A stretch of 64,000 nucleotides of DNA, taken from assembly GCF_028649455.1 (NCBI RefSeq), contig NZ_JAQSIO010000009.1, positions 1 to 64,000 on the forward strand, in the 5' to 3' direction. Source of the stretch: Curvibacter microcysteis. GTDB lineage: Bacteria > Pseudomonadota > Gammaproteobacteria > Burkholderiales > Burkholderiaceae_C. The notes under the pieces were generated by a model that searched no databases, was not told the DNA's origin, and saw only the letters and a list, made by a program, of their open reading frames with translations. Numbering within the stretch: position 1 is the first letter of the stretch; every line of letters starts with the position of its first letter. Shown piece after piece: positions 34,992-43,747 of the stretch. The position numbers were made by a program, and so were the translations under genes.

Positions 34992-35555
34992 TCAGCGCGA
35001 GCGCTTCACGCGCAGCAACTCATCGAGCACCAGGCAGGTGGCGCCCAGGGTGATGGCGCTGTCGGCGATGTTGAAGGCCGGGAAGTAGCCGCCCGGGAAC
35101 ATGGGCGCGAGAAAGTCCCAGTGGAACTGCAGAAAGTCCACCACATAGCCGTGCATCAGCCGGTCCAGCACATTGCCAATGGCGCCGCCCAGGATGCTGG
35201 ACAGCGCAAACGAAAACAAGCGCTGCCCGCTGTGCTGGCGCAACTGCCACAGGATGAACACGGCAGCCACCAGGCCCAGGCCGGTGAAGAACCAGCGTTG
35301 CCAGCCCGAGGCGCCGGCCAGGAAGGAGAAGGCCGCGCCCGTGTTGTGCGCGCGCACGATGTTGAAAAAGCTCAGCACCGTGGTGCTGTCGTGCAACTGG
35401 TAGTAGCCGAGGATCAGCACCTTGGTGAACTGGTCCGCCATCAGCACGATCAGCGCCCAGGCCAGCCAAGGCAGCAGGCTGGCGCCGCCGCTCTTGAAGA
35501 CCGGGCTGGCGCCCTTGCTCTTGAAGGGCGCGCCGCCTTTGCCTTTGCTGGCCAT
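34992..35555 (-). CDS. lspA: Lipoprotein signal peptidase II
   Basis: LspA removes signal peptides from prolipoproteins in the inner membrane. It has 187 residues with a short basic N-terminal extension (about 25 residues, [13 protein letters not shown]) and four helices. Catalytic Asp residues are in NVLDRL and FNIADSAI, and [12 protein letters not shown] is conserved. The ATG overlaps the ileS stop by one base (TGATG), the classical ileS-lspA arrangement. Confidence 0.96.
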   Translation of the reverse strand: MASKGKGGAPFKSKGASPVFKSGGASLLPWLAWALIVLMADQFTKVLILGYYQLHDSTTVLSFFNIVRAHNTGAAFSFLAGASGWQRWFFTGLGLVAAVFILWQLRQHSGQRLFSFALSSILGGAIGNVLDRLMHGYVVDFLQFHWDFLAPMFPGGYFPAFNIADSAITLGATCLVLDELLRVKRSR

Positions 35556-38380
35556 CAGGCAAACACCCGGGTTTCACCGGCGCCGTGCAGGTTGCTGTCG
35601 CAGCGGCCGCACAGCGTCGGGTGGGCCGGGTTGGCGCCCACGTCGTCGCTGTAGTGCCAGCAGCGCTCGCACTTGGCGGCCGTCGCCGGGCTGACCTGGG
35701 CGCTCAGTTCAGCGCCTTCTTGCAGCTGCACGGTCGAGGTGATGAAGACGAACTTCAGGTCCGCGCCCAGGCTTTGCAGCGCGGCCAGCAGCTCGCTGCC
35801 GGCGGGCACGTTCAGGGTCACGTTGGCCTGCAGCGAGGCTCCCACCTGGCCGGCCGTGCGCACGGCTTCGATCTCTTTGTTGACCAGCTCGCGGGCACCG
35901 CGGATCTGCTCCCACTTGGCCAGCAGGGCCGCGTCCGCGTTGCCCAGGTCCCAGTAGGTTTCCAGGAAGATGCTGTCCGAGCTGCCGTAGAACTTCCAGG
36001 CTTCTTCGGCGGTGAAGCTCAGGAAGGGCGCCATCCAGCGCAGCATGGCATGGGTGATCTGCCACAACGCGGTTTGCGCGCTGCGACGGGCCAGGCTCTT
36101 GGGCGCGGTGGTGTAGAGGCGGTCCTTGAGCACGTCCAGGTAGAAGGCGCCCAGGTCTTCCGAGCAGTAGACCTGCAGCTTGGCCACCACGGGGTGGAAC
36201 TCGTACTTCTCGTAGTGCGCGAGGATGGTCTCCTGCAGCTGCGCGGCGCGGCTCAGGGCATAGCGGTCGATCTCCAGCAGCTGCTCGGCCGGCACGGCGT
36301 CGGTGGCCGGGTTGAAGTCGCTGGTGTTGGCGAGCAGGAAGCGCAGCGTGTTGCGGATGCGGCGGTAGCCGTCCACCACGCGGGCCAGGATCTTGTCGTC
36401 AATGCCCAGGTCACCCGAGTAGTCGGTGCTGGCGCACCACAGGCGGATGATTTCGGCGCCCATCTTCTCGCTGATGGTCTGCGGCGCCACCACATTGCCC
36501 ACGCTCTTGCTCATCTTGCGGCCTTGGCCGTCGACGGTGAAGCCGTGCGTCAGCAGGCCCTTGTAGGGCGCGCGGTCGTCCATGGCGCAGGCGGTGAGCA
36601 GCGAGCTGTGGAACCAGCCGCGGTGCTGGTCATGGCCTTCCAGGTACAGGTCGGCCGGGAAGGTGGACTGGTCCAGGTGGCTGTTGCGCAGTACGTGGAA
36701 GTGGGTGGTGCCGGAGTCGAACCACACGTCCAAGATGTCGGTGCTCTTGGTGTAGTGCGGCGCGTCGTCGCCGATCAGGGACTCGGCCGTGACCTTGCTC
36801 CAGGCCTCGACACCGCCTTGCTCCACCAACTGGGCCGCCGTGTCCATGAGCTCCATGGTGCGCGGGTGCAGCTCGCCGCTGTCCTTGTGGATGAAGAAGG
36901 GCAGGGGCACGCCCCAGTTGCGTTGGCGGCTGATGCACCAGTCGGGGCGGCCAGCGATCATGTCGCGCAGGCGGGCCTTGCCGTTCTCGGGGTAGAAGCT
37001 GGTTTCTTCGATCGCGGCCAGGGCCAGTTGGCGCAGCGTCTGGCTGGCCTTGTCCTTGGTGAACACGCCTTCGCCCTCGTCCATGCGCACGAACCACTGT
37101 GCGGCGGCACGGTAGATCACGGGCGTCTTGTGGCGCCAGCAGTGCGGGTAGCTGTGGGTGATGTCGTGGGTGGCGAACAGGCGGCCGGCGTTCTTCAGCG
37201 CCTCGATCACCACCGGCACAGCCTTCCAGATGTGCAGGCCGCCAAACAGCGGGAAGTCGGGCGCGTAGGTGCCGTTGCCCTGAACCGGGTTCAGGATGTC
37301 GTCATAGGCCAGGCCGTGGGCGATGCAGCTGTTGAAGTCATCCACGCCATAGGCGGGCGAGGAGTGGACCAGGCCGGTGCCGTCGTCGGCGGTGGCGTAG
37401 TCGGCCAGGTAGACCGGGCTGAAGCGGGCGTAGCCCGGGTCCACGTCGTACAGCGGGTGCTTGAAGTTGATCAGGCCCAGGTTCTTGCCGACCGTGGTGG
37501 CCAGCACTTCGCCCGTCAGGGCGTAGCGCTCCAGGCACTTTTCGACCAGCGAGGCGGCCAGCAGCAGGGTGCCGCGCTCGGTCTTGACCAAGGCGTAATC
37601 CAGCTCGGGGTTCAGGTTGAGGGCCTGGTTGGCCGGGATGGTCCAGGCGGTGGTGGTCCAGATCACGGCGAAAGCCGGTTGCTCCAGCGCGGCCAGGCCG
37701 AAGGCGGCAGCCAGCTTGGCGGGCTCGGCGCACTCAAAGGCCACGTCCAGCGTGGTGCTCTTCTTGTCGGCGTATTCGATTTCGAACTCGGCCAGCGAAC
37801 TGCCGCAGTCGAAGCACCAGTACACGGGCTTCAGGCCCCGGTACACAAAGCCGCGTTCCATGATGCGCTTGAGGGCGCGGATCTCATTGGCTTCGTTGCC
37901 GAAGTCCATGGTTTTGTAGGGGTGGTCCCACTCGCCGAGCACGCCCAGGCGCTTGAAGTCGGCCATCTGGCCGGCGATCTGCTCGGCCGCAAAGGCGCGG
38001 CTCTTGGCCTGCACCTCGTCGCGCGGCAGGTTGCGGCCGTGCAGTTTTTCGATGGCGTTTTCGATCGGCAGGCCGTGGCAGTCCCAGCCCGGCACATAGA
38101 CCGCGTCCAGGCCCTTGAGCTGGCGCGCCTTGACGATCATGTCCTTGAGCACCTTGTTGACCGCGTGACCGATGTGGATCTGGCCGTTGGCGTAGGGCGG
38201 GCCGTCGTGCAGCACGAACTTGGGCGCGCCGCAGCGGGCGTCACGCAGCTTTTTGTAGATGCCTTTGTCTTCCCATTCCTGGACCCAGCCCGGCTCGCGC
38301 TTGGGCAGGTCGCCGCGCATGGGGAAGGGGGTGTCAGGCAGGTTCAGGGTGCTGCGGTAGTCGGGAGTTTGGTCGGCCAT
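35555..38380 (-). CDS. ileS: Isoleucyl-tRNA synthetase
   Basis: IleS charges tRNA-Ile. From ATG 38380 it has 941 residues, the usual length. HIGH is at 69-72 (GQIHIGHAV), KMSKS is in [10 protein letters not shown] in the second half, and the editing domain carries [13 protein letters not shown]. The C terminus holds a zinc site with four Cys ([11 protein letters not shown] and LCGRCDSN). A TTG three codons upstream is a less likely start. It is co-transcribed with lspA and probably ribF, 119 bases upstream. Confidence 0.97.
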   Translation of the reverse strand: MADQTPDYRSTLNLPDTPFPMRGDLPKREPGWVQEWEDKGIYKKLRDARCGAPKFVLHDGPPYANGQIHIGHAVNKVLKDMIVKARQLKGLDAVYVPGWDCHGLPIENAIEKLHGRNLPRDEVQAKSRAFAAEQIAGQMADFKRLGVLGEWDHPYKTMDFGNEANEIRALKRIMERGFVYRGLKPVYWCFDCGSSLAEFEIEYADKKSTTLDVAFECAEPAKLAAAFGLAALEQPAFAVIWTTTAWTIPANQALNLNPELDYALVKTERGTLLLAASLVEKCLERYALTGEVLATTVGKNLGLINFKHPLYDVDPGYARFSPVYLADYATADDGTGLVHSSPAYGVDDFNSCIAHGLAYDDILNPVQGNGTYAPDFPLFGGLHIWKAVPVVIEALKNAGRLFATHDITHSYPHCWRHKTPVIYRAAAQWFVRMDEGEGVFTKDKASQTLRQLALAAIEETSFYPENGKARLRDMIAGRPDWCISRQRNWGVPLPFFIHKDSGELHPRTMELMDTAAQLVEQGGVEAWSKVTAESLIGDDAPHYTKSTDILDVWFDSGTTHFHVLRNSHLDQSTFPADLYLEGHDQHRGWFHSSLLTACAMDDRAPYKGLLTHGFTVDGQGRKMSKSVGNVVAPQTISEKMGAEIIRLWCASTDYSGDLGIDDKILARVVDGYRRIRNTLRFLLANTSDFNPATDAVPAEQLLEIDRYALSRAAQLQETILAHYEKYEFHPVVAKLQVYCSEDLGAFYLDVLKDRLYTTAPKSLARRSAQTALWQITHAMLRWMAPFLSFTAEEAWKFYGSSDSIFLETYWDLGNADAALLAKWEQIRGARELVNKEIEAVRTAGQVGASLQANVTLNVPAGSELLAALQSLGADLKFVFITSTVQLQEGAELSAQVSPATAAKCERCWHYSDDVGANPAHPTLCGRCDSNLHGAGETRVFA

Positions 38381-38499
38381 GGGGTTCAATTGGGTGGCAT
38401 TGACAGGCTCGGTCCCGGGCGCAGCCCGGTACGGGATGGGAGAAATCAGCCGTTTGCCCTGAGCCTGTTCCGAAGGGCGCGCAGCACGGTGTGCCGGCG

Positions 38500-39510
38500 T
38501 TAAATTCGGTCGCGGGTGGTCTGGCGGTGGGTTTCCGCGTGCATGGAGGCGAGAAACTGGCGCGCGTCGTCGCAGTCCTTGGCAATGCCCTTCATCAGGG
38601 CGTCCAGACCGTCGTACTTGAGTTCGTCGTGCAGTTTGTGCAGCAGTTCCACGCGAATGATTTTACCGTAGGCCCCGTCAGCCCCCAGGGAGGCCGGCCA
38701 GTCCAGGCAATGGGTCTCCAGCAGCACGCGCCCGCCGTTGACGTCGTTGGGGTCCAGCGAGGGGCGCACGCCCAGGTTGGCCACGCCTGCGATGGGGCTC
38801 TCCTCCAGGCCGTGCACGCGCACCACAAAAATGCCGCTGGCGGCGGGCTTCCAGTGGGCAAAGCGCAGGTTCAGGGTGCGAAAGCCCAGTTCGCGGCCCA
38901 GCTTGCGACCATGCACCACATGGCCGCTGATGGCGTAGGGCCGGCCCAGCAGGCGCGCCGCGCCGGCCATGTCGCCCTGGCCCAGGGCCTCGCGCACGGC
39001 CGAGCTGGACACGCGCAGGCCGCGCACTTCGTAGCTGTTCATGCGCGCCACGTCAAAGCCGCGTGCCGTGCCGCTTTGGTCCAGCATGGCGTAGTCGCCG
39101 GCGCGCTTGGCGCCAAATCGGAAGTCATCGCCCACCAGCACATAGCGCGCACCCAGGCCCTGGATCAGCACCTCTTCGATGAAGGATTCGGGCGCCTGGC
39201 TGGCCAGGCGCGCATCAAAAGGCAGGACCACGGTCTGGTCAATGCCGCAGCGCGCCAGCTCGCTGAGCTTGTCGCGCAGCGTGCCGATGCGCGCTGGCGC
39301 CAGCTCGGCACGGCCCGTGGCGGCGGCGAAGTAGTCGCGCGGGTGGGGCTCGAAGGTCAGCACGCAAGAGGGCACGCCCCGGTGCTCGGCCTCGCTCTTG
39401 AGCAGGGCCAGCATGGCCTGGTGGCCGCGGTGCACACCGTCGAAGTTGCCGATGGTGACCGCGCTCGCCGGTGCAATGCCCGGGTGCTGGAAGCCGCGAA
39501 AGATCTTCAT
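38500..39510 (-). CDS. ribF: Bifunctional riboflavin kinase / FMN adenylyltransferase
   Basis: RibF makes FMN and FAD from riboflavin. The protein has 336 residues. The N-terminal adenylyltransferase domain shows [16 protein letters not shown] near 18-33 and [15 protein letters not shown]. The C-terminal kinase domain has [17 protein letters not shown] and [16 protein letters not shown] 39510 is preceded by a hairpin-rich leader that resembles a repeated element. ribF-ileS-lspA is a standard order in betaproteobacteria. Confidence 0.95.
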   Translation of the reverse strand: MKIFRGFQHPGIAPASAVTIGNFDGVHRGHQAMLALLKSEAEHRGVPSCVLTFEPHPRDYFAAATGRAELAPARIGTLRDKLSELARCGIDQTVVLPFDARLASQAPESFIEEVLIQGLGARYVLVGDDFRFGAKRAGDYAMLDQSGTARGFDVARMNSYEVRGLRVSSSAVREALGQGDMAGAARLLGRPYAISGHVVHGRKLGRELGFRTLNLRFAHWKPAASGIFVVRVHGLEESPIAGVANLGVRPSLDPNDVNGGRVLLETHCLDWPASLGADGAYGKIIRVELLHKLHDELKYDGLDALMKGIAKDCDDARQFLASMHAETHRQTTRDRI

Positions 39511-39598
39511 TGTGCTGTTATCTTTTTGATAGCAATCAGGGCGCACCTGTCAAGCGCCCTAAGCCAAATTGTCATGAAAGCAGGTTATATTGTGCTGT
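39509..39598. repeat. Paired-hairpin intergenic element flanked by a 10-bp direct repeat
   Basis: Two hairpins lie in tandem between divergent ribF and the HNH gene. The first is TGCT..ATC / GATAGCA around TTTTT (39513-39534). The second is AGGGCGC / GCGCCCT with a nine-base loop (39538-39560). ATTGTGCTGT occurs at 39509-39518 and again at 39589-39598, flanking both. The arrangement recalls short repeats common between genes in Comamonadaceae, a resemblance from memory. Confidence 0.45.
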
Positions 39599-39688
39599 AG
39601 CCGCCAGGGTTCTTGCACAAGAGCCCTGCCGGGCCCCCGAGATCAGCGTTCCGAGTCATTGGTTTTCAACCCTTGTAGGAGTCGTCCC

Positions 39689-40246
39689 TTGAAGGTCTTG
39701 AAGCTGTCCGCCCAGGGCTTGCCCCAGTCCTGGATCACCCTTGAACAAGCCGTGATTCACTACGCGGCCGGTGAGGTGCGCTGGGAATCCGGCGCGCAGA
39801 TTGCGGTCTTCCGGGGCGGTCACAACGCGGTCACTGGCGAGCAGTCGCAGATCGTGGTGAACAGCATCATCGGCACCAAGGGCGTGCCCAACATCAATCC
39901 TTTTGCACTGCGCCCCGGCCTGACCAACAGCAAGTTGTTCGCGCGCGACCGCAATGTCTGCGCCTACTGCGGTCAGCACTTCCACGAGAGTGAGCTCACG
40001 CGCGAGCACATCGTGCCCTTCGCGCAAAACGGGGTGGACACCTGGATGAATGTGGTCACCGCCTGCCGGGCGTGCAACCACCGCAAGAGCCACCGCACCC
40101 CCGAGCAGGCCCGCATGCCCTTGCTCTACACCCCCTACGTGCCCAGCCTCTGGGAAGACTTCATTCTGCGCAACCGCCGCATCCTGGCCGATCAAATGGA
40201 ATTTTTGATGGCCCATGTCCCCAAATCCTCACGCCTGGCCTTGTAG
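39689..40246 (+). CDS. HNH endonuclease family protein
   Basis: A 185-residue protein with a complete HNH nuclease fold in its middle: NVCAYCGQHF near 89-98, LTREHIVPFAQNG with the catalytic His, and NVVTACRACNHRKSHRTPEQA with the second zinc Cys pair. The two CxxC pairs bind structural zinc and the EHI/N/H residues the catalytic metal. I choose TTG 39689, seven bases after AGGAG (39677-39681), which yields KVLKLSAQGLPQSWITLEQAV. Its biological role is unknown. No methylase or restriction partner is adjacent, so it is unlikely to be part of a simple restriction system. Confidence 0.87.
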   Translation: MKVLKLSAQGLPQSWITLEQAVIHYAAGEVRWESGAQIAVFRGGHNAVTGEQSQIVVNSIIGTKGVPNINPFALRPGLTNSKLFARDRNVCAYCGQHFHESELTREHIVPFAQNGVDTWMNVVTACRACNHRKSHRTPEQARMPLLYTPYVPSLWEDFILRNRRILADQMEFLMAHVPKSSRLAL

Positions 40247-40566
40247 CGGGTGGCGCTCCGGGGCGGCCGTGCCTGTGCGCCACGCCCACAGGGGATCGGG
40301 CCCGTCTCCCGGGCACTTCCTGGCGCGAGCCAAGCCGTTGAGTAGCTCAAATCGACCTGACGACCGCTCCAAAGCCGTACGCCGTTCGGCTAGGTTAAGA
40401 AATAAATTTATTTCGTCATACTTCTGAACGAGGTGTTCGCTCAGCGATTCGGTGGGCTGCCGATCCCTCATGGGCGAACCACGCGGGTCTGGCCTCTTGG
40501 CGCTGGTCCTGCTGTTCGAGCGGTCTCGGGAGAGGCCTGATCCTCAAACAGCTTGGAGTTGGAAGA
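40247..40566. other. 320-bp non-coding leader before the TonB-dependent receptor
   Basis: The gap contains an AT-rich island with a perfect 16-bp palindrome at 40399-40414 and then about 150 bases of GC-rich leader before the receptor ATG. I looked for cobalamin, TPP, SAM and SAH riboswitch motifs and saw none that convinced me. No ORF with coding character is visible. Confidence 0.5.
40399..40414. promoter_or_regulatory. 16-bp AT-rich palindrome upstream of the receptor
   Basis: GAAATAAATTTATTTC is perfectly symmetrical and stands out in a region that is otherwise GC-rich. It lies 152 bp before the receptor start. It could be an operator for a metal-responsive repressor overlapping the promoter, but it does not match a Fur or Zur box closely. 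Confidence 0.45.
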
Positions 40567-42693
40567 ATGAACGAAACGAGGGGCCGCGTGGGCCTGCTCT
40601 GTCCCGCGGTGTGGCTGAGCGCCGCACTCAGCAGCATGGGGGTGCATGCCCAGCCGGGCCTGAAGACTGACACCTCGACCGTGGTCGAGACGCAGGCCAG
40701 CGCCTTGGCCCCGGTGACCATCACCGGCCGGCATTACGACAACGCTGTGGGCAGCAGCGATGCGGCCTCACAAGGGGTGATTCGGTCCGATCTGCTGGCC
40801 AACCGACCCGCCTTGCGACCGGGCGAGGTGCTGGAGTTCGTGCCGGGCCTGATCGTCACCCAACACTCGGGTGACGGCAAAGCGAACCAGTACTTTCTGC
40901 GCGGCTTCAACCTGGACCATGGCACCGATTTCGCCACCAGCGTGGACGGCATGCCGGTCAACATGCCCACCCATGCCCACGGGCAGGGCTATTCGGACCT
41001 GAACTTTCTGATCCCGGAGCTGGTCGACCGCATCGACTACCGCAAGGGGCCTTATTTTGCGACCCATGGTGACTTTGCCGCCGCGGGGGCCGCCGACATC
41101 CTTTACAAGGCGCGGCTGGATGCCCCATGGGCCCAGATCACGGTGGGGCCAAACGGCTACCGACGCGGCGTGGCGGCCGGTTCGGTGTCGCTGCAAGACG
41201 ACCTGGTGTTGTTGGGCGCGGTGGAGTGGATGGGCAACAACGGCCCCTGGACCGTGCCCGAGGGCCTGCATCGCCAGAATGCTTTGTTGCGCCTGAGCCA
41301 GGGCACGCGCGAGCGAGGCGCCACCCTGAGTCTGATGGCTTACGAAGCCCGGTGGAACGCCACCGACCAGGTGCCTCAACGCCTGCTGGAAGCCGGCGCT
41401 TACCAAGGCCGGCCTTTTGGTCGCTTTGACGCAGTCGACCCGAGCGATGGGGGCAACACCTCGCGCTACAGCCTGTCGGGTGAATGGCATGAGCGCGACC
41501 GCACGGGCGAGACCCGGGTCTCGGCTTACGCGATGAAGTACGCCTTGAAGCTCTTCTCCAATTTCACCTACGCGATGGACCGTCCCGCGACCGGCGATCA
41601 GTTCTCGCAACAAGACGACCGCAACGTCTTCGGGGGCAAGGCCTCGAGGGCCTGGACCCACCGGCTCGGGGGGCTGGATGCGCGCTCCGAAGTCGGCGTC
41701 CAATGGCGCCATGATCGCATTCGGGTCGGCTTGTATGACACCCAGGCGCGGCAGGTGCTCACGAGCACGCGGGTGGACGATGTGCGTGAGACCTCGCTTG
41801 GGGTCTATGGGCAAAGCATGGTGCAGCTGAACCCCTGGCTGCGCAGTGTCGTGGGCCTGCGCGGGGACACGGTCAGGTTCGGCGTGAACAGCCTCACCCT
41901 GGCCGCCAACTCGGGCAACACCCGCGCCAGCCTGCTCTCACCCAAATTCACCTTGGTGGCAGGGCCTTGGGCTCAGACCGAGTTCTTCTTCAACACCGGC
42001 CGAGGTTTTCACAGCAATGACGCCCGTGGCACCACCGCCAGGATCGACCCCAAGACAGGTGACGCGGTGGCGGCCGTGCCCGGTTTGGTGGCGGCGCGCG
42101 GCTGGGAGCTGGGCGTGCGAACCGAGGCCCTTGCCCAGCTGCAAAGTTCGCTGGCATTTTGGCGCCTGAGTTCGAACTCCGAATTGGTCTACGTGGGCGA
42201 CGCCGGAACGACCGAAGCGAGCGCGGCCAGCCGCCGCCACGGCGTGGAGTTCAACAACCGCTGGACCCCCACCCCGCATTTTTTGCTCGACGCCGATGTG
42301 GCCTGGACGCACGCTCGCTTCGTCAATGGCGAGCGCATTCCCAATGCGGTGGACTCCGTGGCCTCGATCGCGGCCACCGTCAAAGACCTGGGGCCGTGGT
42401 CGGCCAGCCTGCAATGGCGCTACCTGGGCCCGGGCGCGCTGGTGGAAGACAACTCGGTGCGATCTTCCTCCGCGTCCACCTTCAACCTCCGGGTCACGCG
42501 CGATCTCCTGGCGCTGACGGGGCAGGCCGCCAGCGTGACGGTGGACGTCTTCAATCTCTTCAATCGCCGGGTCAACGATATCCAGTACGCCTACGCCTCG
42601 CAGTTGCCGGGCGAGGCCGGGCCGGTCAATGACCGTGTGATCCACCCGGCGGAGCCGCGCTCGCTGCGCATCACCTACCGCACCCGCTTCTGA
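40567..42693 (+). CDS. TonB-dependent outer membrane receptor
   Basis: A 708-residue gated outer-membrane channel. The signal peptide ends near GVHAQ (residue 29). The plug domain (about 50-170) contains APVTITGR as a possible TonB box, GEVLEFVPGLIVTQHSGDGKANQYFLRGFNLDHGTDFA and VDRIDYRKGPYFATHGDFAAAGA. A long beta-barrel follows, ending in a terminal Phe (TYRTRF) suited to Bam-dependent assembly. The ligand is unknown. There is no adjacent ABC importer, and the gene converges on metR. Neighbouring methionine genes do not establish a cobalamin role. Confidence 0.92.
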   Translation: MNETRGRVGLLCPAVWLSAALSSMGVHAQPGLKTDTSTVVETQASALAPVTITGRHYDNAVGSSDAASQGVIRSDLLANRPALRPGEVLEFVPGLIVTQHSGDGKANQYFLRGFNLDHGTDFATSVDGMPVNMPTHAHGQGYSDLNFLIPELVDRIDYRKGPYFATHGDFAAAGAADILYKARLDAPWAQITVGPNGYRRGVAAGSVSLQDDLVLLGAVEWMGNNGPWTVPEGLHRQNALLRLSQGTRERGATLSLMAYEARWNATDQVPQRLLEAGAYQGRPFGRFDAVDPSDGGNTSRYSLSGEWHERDRTGETRVSAYAMKYALKLFSNFTYAMDRPATGDQFSQQDDRNVFGGKASRAWTHRLGGLDARSEVGVQWRHDRIRVGLYDTQARQVLTSTRVDDVRETSLGVYGQSMVQLNPWLRSVVGLRGDTVRFGVNSLTLAANSGNTRASLLSPKFTLVAGPWAQTEFFFNTGRGFHSNDARGTTARIDPKTGDAVAAVPGLVAARGWELGVRTEALAQLQSSLAFWRLSSNSELVYVGDAGTTEASAASRRHGVEFNNRWTPTPHFLLDADVAWTHARFVNGERIPNAVDSVASIAATVKDLGPWSASLQWRYLGPGALVEDNSVRSSSASTFNLRVTRDLLALTGQAASVTVDVFNLFNRRVNDIQYAYASQLPGEAGPVNDRVIHPAEPRSLRITYRTRF

Positions 42694-42711
42694 GGCGGGG
42701 GCCGCGCGCCG

Positions 42712-43635
42712 TCAACTGGGCGATGCTGGGCGGGCGGCTGGGGCGCTGCCGGTCCGAGACTGCTTGGCCAAGGCCACAAAGGCCCGCAGGTAGTCGATGG
42801 CCCCATCGGCCTCCCGCGTCCCCAGGTAGATTTGCTTGGCCACGCCTTGGTCGCCCAGGCGCAGCGCGCGCACCGGCATTTTGTTGGCGTATTCCTCGAC
42901 CAGCCAGCGGGGCAGGGCGGCCACGCCGCGGCCACTGGCCACCATCTGCAGCATGATGTCCGTGTCCTCAATGGACTTGTGTTGCTTCGGCAGGATGCCG
43001 GCTGGCACCAGGAACTGCTGGTAGATGTCGAGGCGCTCGGGCGACACCGGGTAGCTCAGCAGCACCTCCGCGCTCAACTGGCCGGGCTGAACGCGGTCCT
43101 GCCTGGCCAAGGCATGGCTCAGGCCCACCACCAGCACCTGCTCATAGTCGAAGACAGGCTCGAACACCAGGCCGGGTTTGAACACGGGGTCGGGCGTCAC
43201 CAGCAAATCGATTTCATAGCCCAACAAGGCGCCCATGCCGCCGAACTGGAACTTCTGTTTCACGTCCACTTCGACGTCAGGCCAGGCGGCCAAATAGGGC
43301 GCCACCAACTTCAACAGCCATTGGTAGCAAGGATGGCATTCCATCCCAATGCGCAGCGTGCCGCGTTCGCCTTGGGCAAATTGCTTCATGCGGTCCTCGG
43401 CCAGCGCCAGCTGAGACAACACACGGTTGGCCACCGCCAGCAGGTACTGGCCGGCCTGCGTCAGGCGCAGGCTGCGGCCTTCGCGCAGCCAGATGTCGGT
43501 GCCCATGGACTGCTCCAACTTCTTGATGGCATGGCTGAGCGCCGATTGGGTCAGGCAGAGCGTGGAGGCCGCAGCGGTCATGGAGCCCTGCCGGTCCACC
43601 TCTTGAATGATGGCCAGGTGGATGCGTTCAATCAT
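42712..43635 (-). CDS. metR: LysR-type activator of methionine genes, MetR
   Basis: A 307-residue LysR regulator matching MetR closely. The helix-turn-helix region reads GSMTAAASTLCLTQSALSHAIKKLEQ, and the effector domain has RIGMECHPCYQWL, FDYEQVLVV and the LSYPVSPERLDIYQQFLVPAGI segment shared with E. coli MetR. MetR activates metE using homocysteine as a co-effector. It is divergent from metE, with 112 bp between start codons carrying two near-consensus MetR boxes. Confidence 0.92.
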   Translation of the reverse strand: MIERIHLAIIQEVDRQGSMTAAASTLCLTQSALSHAIKKLEQSMGTDIWLREGRSLRLTQAGQYLLAVANRVLSQLALAEDRMKQFAQGERGTLRIGMECHPCYQWLLKLVAPYLAAWPDVEVDVKQKFQFGGMGALLGYEIDLLVTPDPVFKPGLVFEPVFDYEQVLVVGLSHALARQDRVQPGQLSAEVLLSYPVSPERLDIYQQFLVPAGILPKQHKSIEDTDIMLQMVASGRGVAALPRWLVEEYANKMPVRALRLGDQGVAKQIYLGTREADGAIDYLRAFVALAKQSRTGSAPAARPASPS

Positions 43636-43665
43636 TGGGATCCATGAGTGGGATTAATCAATCTC

Positions 43666-43738
43666 TGAAATAAGATCATTTTACGTAATTGATCTAGGTC
43701 CTTAACCTTCGGCCATCTCCAACATTGATGGCATTTCA
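43666..43738. promoter_or_regulatory. metR-metE intergenic control region with two MetR-like boxes
   Basis: The MetR consensus is TGAA-N5-TTCA. TGAA-ATAAG-ATCA at 43666-43678 and TGAT-GGCAT-TTCA at 43726-43738 each match seven of eight defined bases. The first lies in the AT-rich promoter zone. The second is only nine bases before the metE ATG, so it may be fortuitous. Confidence 0.5.
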
Positions 43739-43747
43739 GAAGACACC

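Noticed and set aside
35585-38503. A 972-codon plus-strand frame opposite ileS
   Set aside because: It is the antisense of a strongly conserved synthetase and shows no domain; long antisense frames are common at this GC content.
39689-40246. HNH gene as part of a restriction-modification or defence island
   Set aside because: No methyltransferase, helicase or other defence gene is adjacent; neighbours are housekeeping genes.
40247-40566. Cobalamin riboswitch upstream of the TonB receptor, suggested by the nearby metE
   Set aside because: No B12 box or conserved core could be found by eye.
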